Positions 5,584 to 9,074 of a DNA stretch of 9,074 nt are shown piece by piece. Below the pieces are notes generated by a model, which saw only the letters and a list, made by a program, of their open reading frames with translations, had not been told where the DNA came from and ran no database searches. The first letter of the stretch is position 1; each line of letters starts with the position of its first letter. The stretch lies in contig JAUXCJ010000019.1 of the NCBI GenBank assembly GCA_030618965.1, positions 1 to 9,074 of the forward strand. The letters are read 5' to 3'. The stretch comes from Thiomargarita sp. GTDB lineage: Bacteria > Pseudomonadota > Gammaproteobacteria > Beggiatoales > Beggiatoaceae. The position numbers and the translations under genes are program-made.

Positions 5584-5959
5584 GACTGTAGTTCAAGCCC
5601 AGTTTGGTCAATTTGTTCATAATCCATATTAAAAAAATGAATAATTAAAAATATAAATATAATCAAATTGTTAAATTGTATTTTGAGCTGCTTACCAGAA
5701 ATAAAGAACTTAGAATTTATTGATAAAATATATTCTGTTTCAATCTGTTACAATTTCCAAACCCCTCGTAGAATAAGGATTTTCGGCGAGGGGTTTTCTG
5801 AAAAATACTTTAATATCAATAATATCAATTAATTATTATAGTGCGGAATGTCGTATTAAGGCAAACTTGCTTGATTTTGTGGTGAATAATAAGAACATCA
5901 TGGCATATTTGCCTGATAATAACTTAGCTTTCACTTCACCACTTTTGTCGGTAAAAAAT
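5584..5959. other. AT-rich intergenic stretch with a terminator
   Basis: Between the HEAT-repeat gene and the glutathione S-transferase gene. Bases 5584-5755 are AT-rich with no recognisable gene or clear RNA fold. A rho-independent-type hairpin lies at 5759-5797. Beyond it, bases 5800-5960 hold only a low-confidence open segment that ends over the GST stop codon. Confidence 0.6.
5759..5797 (+). terminator. Rho-independent-type terminator
   Basis: AAACCCCTCG (5759-5768) pairs perfectly with CGAGGGGTTT (5787-5796), a 10-bp stem with an 18-base loop, followed by a short T run. It ends 214 bases after the HEAT-repeat stop and probably terminates that transcript. The A-rich 5' flank would let it work, less efficiently, for the GST transcript coming from the other side. 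Confidence 0.7.
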
Positions 5960-5965
5960 TTATAG
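5825..5965 (+). pseudogene. Possible protein fragment, unrecognised
   Basis: A plus-strand frame open to TAG at 5963-5965 reads SAECRIKANLLDFVVNNKNI followed by MAYLPDNNLAFTSPLLSVKNL. Its composition is protein-like, unlike the AT-rich noise around it, but it has no plausible start with a ribosome-binding site and its end overlaps the GST stop codon by six bases. It may be the tail of a lost gene. No family is recognised. Confidence 0.2.
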
Positions 5966-6652
5966 TACGACTTTAGATGAATGTGATATTCCTAGAGCCT
6001 TATTCATACCATCATTCAATTCGATGCCTGTTTTCCGCCAAGATTTAACGTTTTTATCAAGCCCATTCGCCCAGCGCATGATATTTTTAAACCGATCAAA
6101 AGGAATGTTACTTCTCGGCATTTGACTTAAGGCTGCTGCAAGATCAATATCAGCCAGAGTTAAATGATCACCTACAATATAGTTTCGCCCCTCTAAGTGT
6201 TGATCTAATACAGCACCATGGATTTCTAATAGCTTTTCTCCTTCTCGCAGGCGAGCTTGATTCGGCTGTGCTCCCATCAGAGCTGCCATCACATTTTCCT
6301 CAAAATAAATGGGGGCAGCTTGACGAAAATGTTCAGCGCCCCAGCTCATCCATTTAAGTACCTGATACCGCTCAGAATCAGAAGGAAGCAGCTTATTATC
6401 ATTATATTTTTCACATAAATAGATATTGATAGCCGCTGCTTCTGAAAGAACGAGCTTTTCACCATTGTCTAGTTCATCAACTAATACAGGAAGCATGCCA
6501 TGCGGGTTCAACTTGAGCATTTTCTCACTACGATTTTCACCTGCCAGCAGATCTACAAAGATCTCATTGACCTGAATACCAAGCTCTTCAATTACTGTAC
6601 TTACCCGGCGGCAACTACCCGATCTATGGTCGGTGTAATAATTAATACTCAT
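5960..6652 (-). CDS. Glutathione S-transferase
   Basis: A 230-residue cytosolic GST, which would conjugate glutathione to electrophiles or reduce peroxides in the cytoplasm. The thioredoxin-like N-terminal domain (about 1-83) has the glutathione site: SGSCRR at 11-16 supplies a candidate catalytic Ser or Cys, GMLPVLVDE carries the cis-proline P55, and LSEAAAINIYLCEKY (from 69) provides the Ser70 gamma-glutamyl contact. The all-helical C-terminal domain has LTLADIDLAAAL from 164, the conserved N-cap and hydrophobic-staple motif. AGAGGA about ten bases before the ATG fixes the start. It is transcribed divergently from the LysR gene across a 136-base region with a palindromic operator, so it is probably that regulator's target. 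The exact class is not settled; the SxxxCRRV start fits bacterial GST-like proteins. Confidence 0.9.
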   Translation of the reverse strand: MSINYYTDHRSGSCRRVSTVIEELGIQVNEIFVDLLAGENRSEKMLKLNPHGMLPVLVDELDNGEKLVLSEAAAINIYLCEKYNDNKLLPSDSERYQVLKWMSWGAEHFRQAAPIYFEENVMAALMGAQPNQARLREGEKLLEIHGAVLDQHLEGRNYIVGDHLTLADIDLAAALSQMPRSNIPFDRFKNIMRWANGLDKNVKSWRKTGIELNDGMNKALGISHSSKVVL

Positions 6653-6687
6653 TATTTGTTTTCCTCTTGATGTTGGTGTGTTTGGCT

Positions 6688-6693
6688 ATTATA
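6688..6693 (-). promoter_or_regulatory. -10 element of the GST gene
   Basis: On the minus strand this is a perfect TATAAT, placing the transcription start near 6680 and giving a leader of about 28 bases. No good -35 hexamer lies 17 bases upstream, as expected for a promoter that needs an activator such as the adjacent LysR protein. Confidence 0.5.
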
Positions 6694-6733
6694 TAGGTTG
6701 CAAAAATGCTGTATAGTCTGTAATTATGAATAT

Positions 6734-6752
6734 GCTAAACGCAATATTTAGC
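6734..6752. promoter_or_regulatory. LysR-type operator palindrome
   Basis: GCTAAA-N7-TTTAGC is a perfect 6-bp inverted repeat containing the T-N11-A signature of LysR-family binding sites. Its centre is about 63 bases upstream of the inferred GST start, the classical recognition-site position, and it lies 37 bases before the LysR start codon, so binding would also autoregulate the LysR gene. Confidence 0.6.
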
Positions 6753-6788
6753 CGCCCCCACTGTAGGCAACAATAACAACGAGGTAAC

Positions 6789-7667
6789 ATGAACTGGGAT
6801 GACATGAAGATATTTCTCGCAATCACTAAAACTGGTGGCCTGAAAAGAGCTGCGCGTAAGCTTAATATTCACCACTCATCTTGTGCGCGCCGAATAAAGA
6901 CCTTAGAACACGACCTTGGTATTAAGCTTTTTGATCGTTTACCTAGTGGGTATGCACTGACTCATGGAGGTGAAGCCTTGCTACTTTCTGCCGAGCAGAT
7001 TCAGCAGGAATTCAACACCATTGAGCGTGATATTCTGGGCAAGGATCTCCGTATTGAAGGCGACTTGTGTCTGACGTTGCCTAACGGTTTTGCGACACAT
7101 TTACTCATGCCAGATATTCACGCATTTATGAAGCAATTCCCTAAAGTTCACCTCGAACTGAACATGACGTATACAAACATGGATCTTGCCAGCAGGGAAG
7201 CGGACGTTGCCATTCGTCATATCGATAATCCGGTAGATTCTTTAACCGGAAAGCGCGTATCTCGTATTTACAGAAGTGCCTATGCAAGTACTGAATATCT
7301 TTCCTCGCATGACCCAATACACAAACCAGAGTCGTGTCACTGGTTGGGATGGGGTAATGCTGCTAACCACCTAAAGTGGGCAGAAAAAAAGAAATATCCC
7401 CAAATACCCGTCAGAGGAAATATGTACTCAGACGTACTGCAATTGGCAGCCATTCAGGAACACTTGGGAATTGCTTCACTCCCTTGTTTTATTGGTGATA
7501 ATGCTTCAGGAATTCAACGAATACCAAAAGCAAATGTTGTTCCCGGCGAATGGATTTGGGTATTAGCACATAAGGACATGGTAAAGAATGCTAAAGTGAG
7601 AGCCTTAATTGATTTTTTGGCTAAGGCGTTTTCGGTGCATAAAAACCGGATGGAAGGCAAAGCATAA
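6789..7667 (+). CDS. LysR-type transcriptional regulator
   Basis: A 292-residue protein of normal LysR length. Residues 1-60 are the winged helix-turn-helix: MNWDDMKIFLAITKTGGLKR starts the usual LysR opening, followed by HSSCARRIKTLEHDLGIKLF and the wing DRLPSGYALT. A linker helix (about 62-86) leads to the two-lobed effector domain (about 90-290), with a conserved turn at EADVAIRH and the end AHKDMVKNAKVRALIDFLAK. GAGGT just before the ATG sets the start. It is divergent from the GST gene and the intergenic palindrome is its likely operator, making it the probable activator of GST and repressor of itself. The inducer cannot be read from sequence. The family tends to sense small aromatic or electrophilic compounds when paired with a GST, which is inference. 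Confidence 0.93.
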   Translation: MNWDDMKIFLAITKTGGLKRAARKLNIHHSSCARRIKTLEHDLGIKLFDRLPSGYALTHGGEALLLSAEQIQQEFNTIERDILGKDLRIEGDLCLTLPNGFATHLLMPDIHAFMKQFPKVHLELNMTYTNMDLASREADVAIRHIDNPVDSLTGKRVSRIYRSAYASTEYLSSHDPIHKPESCHWLGWGNAANHLKWAEKKKYPQIPVRGNMYSDVLQLAAIQEHLGIASLPCFIGDNASGIQRIPKANVVPGEWIWVLAHKDMVKNAKVRALIDFLAKAFSVHKNRMEGKA

Positions 7668-7722
7668 TTGTTGATTTGTTCAATGAACTTATAGGTCGTA
7701 GAAAATCTTACAATTATTAGAC

Positions 7723-7992
7723 TCAAATCAATGTTAAGCTAACAATACGCTCCAGAGATACCAATCGACCCACCAAGGTGGGTTCAGCTAGGGCTATCTT
7801 GCGGATTTGAGCGAGAGTGTCTGATGTGAATTCAGCGTTTTTAGGCACTAAATCACGCACAGACAAAAGATCGCCATCCGCATAGTATGTTGAAAACTCC
7901 GGAAAACTCTGTAACTCATTGATTTTAGGTGAGCCAATTTTTTGTAAGTCTTTGATATTGCTATGTGCAAAAAAGTTTTCCGGAGTTTTCAA
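7723..7992 (-). pseudogene. RND/MMPL-superfamily exporter, internal fragment
   Basis: The minus-strand frame encodes 89 residues from a TTG at 7992, with no ribosome-binding site. The segment ELQSFPEFSTYYADGDLLSV followed by RDLVPKNAEFTSDTLAQIRK and IALAEPTLVGRLVS resembles the first periplasmic porter loop of Patched/MMPL-like RND exporters (typical form SLTNFQxTYAxGDDLxVxDLV...LAxIRxIALxEPLLVxRLIS). Whole exporters have 750-1000 residues and twelve membrane helices; none is present here. The family pattern stops at VS and an in-frame stop follows ten residues later. It is therefore a relic of a deleted transporter gene, not a working small protein. It lies just downstream of the POT gene on the same strand. 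The 19-bp inverted repeat at its 5' end may mark the rearrangement. Confidence 0.7.
7890..7992. repeat. Perfect 19-bp inverted repeat
   Basis: TTGAAAACTCCGGAAAACT at 7890-7908 recurs as an exact inverted copy at 7974-7992, with 65 bases between. One copy lies in the coding frame of the RND remnant (encoding SFPEFST) and the other is exactly at its apparent 5' end, so the remnant's apparent N-terminus (KTPENF) is just the repeat read in the other direction. This fits an inverted duplication during the deletion that destroyed the exporter gene, or a small mobile-element end. Confidence 0.7.
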
Positions 7993-8023
7993 TAGTATGC
8001 GTAACTAAAAAAGTAATATTTAG

Positions 8024-9074
8024 CTAAGCATCCATCCACTGTTTAAATTTAAACGACAGCACAAATAATAGAACTGAGGCTGTCAAAGTAATTGCGACAA
8101 AGATTAAGAAGAAGTTTGATAGGGATTGGGTTTTGATAATATCGTCTATCATGCCAAATAAAACCCCTCCTATATAATTTCCCACTGCAACCGCTAAAAA
8201 CCATGCTCCAAACATCATTCCCATTAAATGTTTTGGGGAGAGTTTATTTACATAAGATAATCCCACTGGTGATAAGCATAGTTCTCCAGTTGTATGTAGA
8301 AAAATGGCTAAAATTAACCATATCATGCTGACGGAAGCTGTTTCTGCTCCTTGGGGAATACTAATTGCACCAATAACTAACATCACAAAGCCTAAACTTA
8401 ATAAGAATAAGCCTAAGGAAAATTTCATTGCTCCATTAGGAGCTTTATTTATTTTCTCTAATTTAATCCATAATATAGAAAAAATAGGGGCTAATAGAAT
8501 AATAAATAAAGGATTTAGCGTTTGTAACCAAGAGGCGGGTATTTCAAAATCTAGTATTTCTCTATCTGTGTATTTTAAAGCAAAAATGTTCATGGAAGAA
8601 CCAGCTTGTTCAAACGCTAACCAAAATACTATCGAAAAGAAGGCAAGAATCATAAGAACAAATAAGCGTTTTTTTTCTACTGTTGTGAGTACTTCTTTGG
8701 TTTTGATATGTTTTTTTAGTTTTGGCGGTTTTAAACCAACATTGCCTAAAAGATTTTGCAGTGAATAAAATATTAGTAAACCAAAAATCATACCAATACT
8801 AGCTGCTCCAAATCCGTAATGCCAGCCGATTTTTTCACCTAAATAACCACAGATTAAAATACCTAAAAACGCGCCAATGTTGATTCCCATGTAAAATAGC
8901 GTATAAGCAGCATCTTTTAATGGACTACCTTTCGGGTAAAGTTGCCCTACCATTGATGAGATGTTGGGTTTAAAAAAGCCGTTACCAATAACTAATAAAA
9001 TTAGCCCTAAATAGAAAGTTAATAAAGAATCAATTGCTAAGGAACCATGTCCTAATGCCATTATGGCAGCTCCA
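8024..9074 (-). CDS. POT-family proton-dependent oligopeptide transporter, C-terminal part
   Basis: About 350 residues of an inner-membrane major-facilitator protein that imports di- and tripeptides with protons. The frame is still open at the window edge (GAAI before the Met at 9061), so the N-terminal 100-150 residues lie outside; the family is usually 480-500 residues. Diagnostic segments in order are NGFFKPNISSMVGQLYP (the KPN motif), FYMGINIGAFLG (the PTR2 family signature), a cytoplasmic loop with LKKHIKTKEVLTTVEKKR, and ELCLSPVGLSYVNKLSPKHL, followed by MGMMFGAWFLAVAVGN with the conserved substrate-site glutamate. Several long hydrophobic helices separate these. No terminator is visible in the 31 bases between its stop and the RND remnant. 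It appears intact as far as seen. Assignment to POT is firm; the specific member (dtpA/dtpB-like) is not determined. Confidence 0.94.
   Translation of the reverse strand, partial: GAAIMALGHGSLAIDSLLTFYLGLILLVIGNGFFKPNISSMVGQLYPKGSPLKDAAYTLFYMGINIGAFLGILICGYLGEKIGWHYGFGAASIGMIFGLLIFYSLQNLLGNVGLKPPKLKKHIKTKEVLTTVEKKRLFVLMILAFFSIVFWLAFEQAGSSMNIFALKYTDREILDFEIPASWLQTLNPLFIILLAPIFSILWIKLEKINKAPNGAMKFSLGLFLLSLGFVMLVIGAISIPQGAETASVSMIWLILAIFLHTTGELCLSPVGLSYVNKLSPKHLMGMMFGAWFLAVAVGNYIGGVLFGMIDDIIKTQSLSNFFLIFVAITLTASVLLFVLSFKFKQWMDA

Noticed and set aside
7768..7783. Perfect 16-base palindrome ACCCACC-AA-GGTGGGT
   Set aside because: It encodes EPTLVGR, a segment conserved in the exporter family, so coding constraint explains it. 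The two-base loop is too small for a stable hairpin and no T run follows on either strand.
8304..8768. Long plus-strand open frame of 154 codons
   Set aside because: It lies wholly antisense to the well-supported POT transporter; its codons mirror the hydrophobic helices and it shows no ribosome-binding site or recognisable domain.

Overview
The window is AT-rich bacterial DNA with Gram-negative features: a POT-family inner-membrane peptide transporter, a remnant of an RND-type exporter, a LysR/glutathione S-transferase divergent pair, and Shine-Dalgarno-led genes. The hairpin repeat built on the core TAGGTTGGGTTAG, together with an exported HEAT-repeat protein and many gene fragments, suggests a gammaproteobacterium of the Thiotrichales (Beggiatoa-like). 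That assignment is an inference from recalled family features, not from a search.

Layout. Bases 1-102 hold the start of an unrecognised gene on the minus strand that runs off the left edge. Bases 103-738 are decayed: a short inverted-repeat element (283-405), then the C-terminal remnant of a LysR-type regulator (505-738). Next comes the most interesting unit (760-2044). It has a sigma70-like promoter, a compact three-way-junction RNA closely resembling the phage P1/P7 C4 antisense RNA, a 24-codon ORF that ends inside the next ribosome-binding site, and a 383-residue protein with an antirepressor-like N-terminal part and a C-terminal PD-(D/E)XK (DUF559/Vsr-like) nuclease domain. A near-perfect 25-bp hairpin repeat follows (2109-2161).

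Bases 2311-3211 carry two consecutive GNAT acetyltransferase genes. The stop codon of each lies in a similar attC-like half site, which raises the possibility of fossil integron cassettes. A long exported HEAT-repeat protein occupies 3364-5583, and a rho-independent-type terminator lies at 5759-5797.

The right part contains a glutathione S-transferase (minus strand) divergent from a LysR regulator (plus strand). A GCTAAA-N7-TTTAGC palindrome lies about 63 bases upstream of the inferred GST transcription start, the classical LysR operator position. An RND-exporter remnant bounded by a perfect 19-bp inverted repeat follows, and a POT-family oligopeptide transporter runs off the right edge.

Functionally the window is a patchwork. 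The LysR-GST pair is an ordinary regulated stress or detoxification unit and the POT gene is a nutrient transporter. The C4-like RNA/antirepressor-nuclease unit looks like a phage-type immunity switch attached to a nuclease, and it is the candidate for an undescribed system. No tRNA, rRNA, CRISPR array, intact transposase or integrase was seen.
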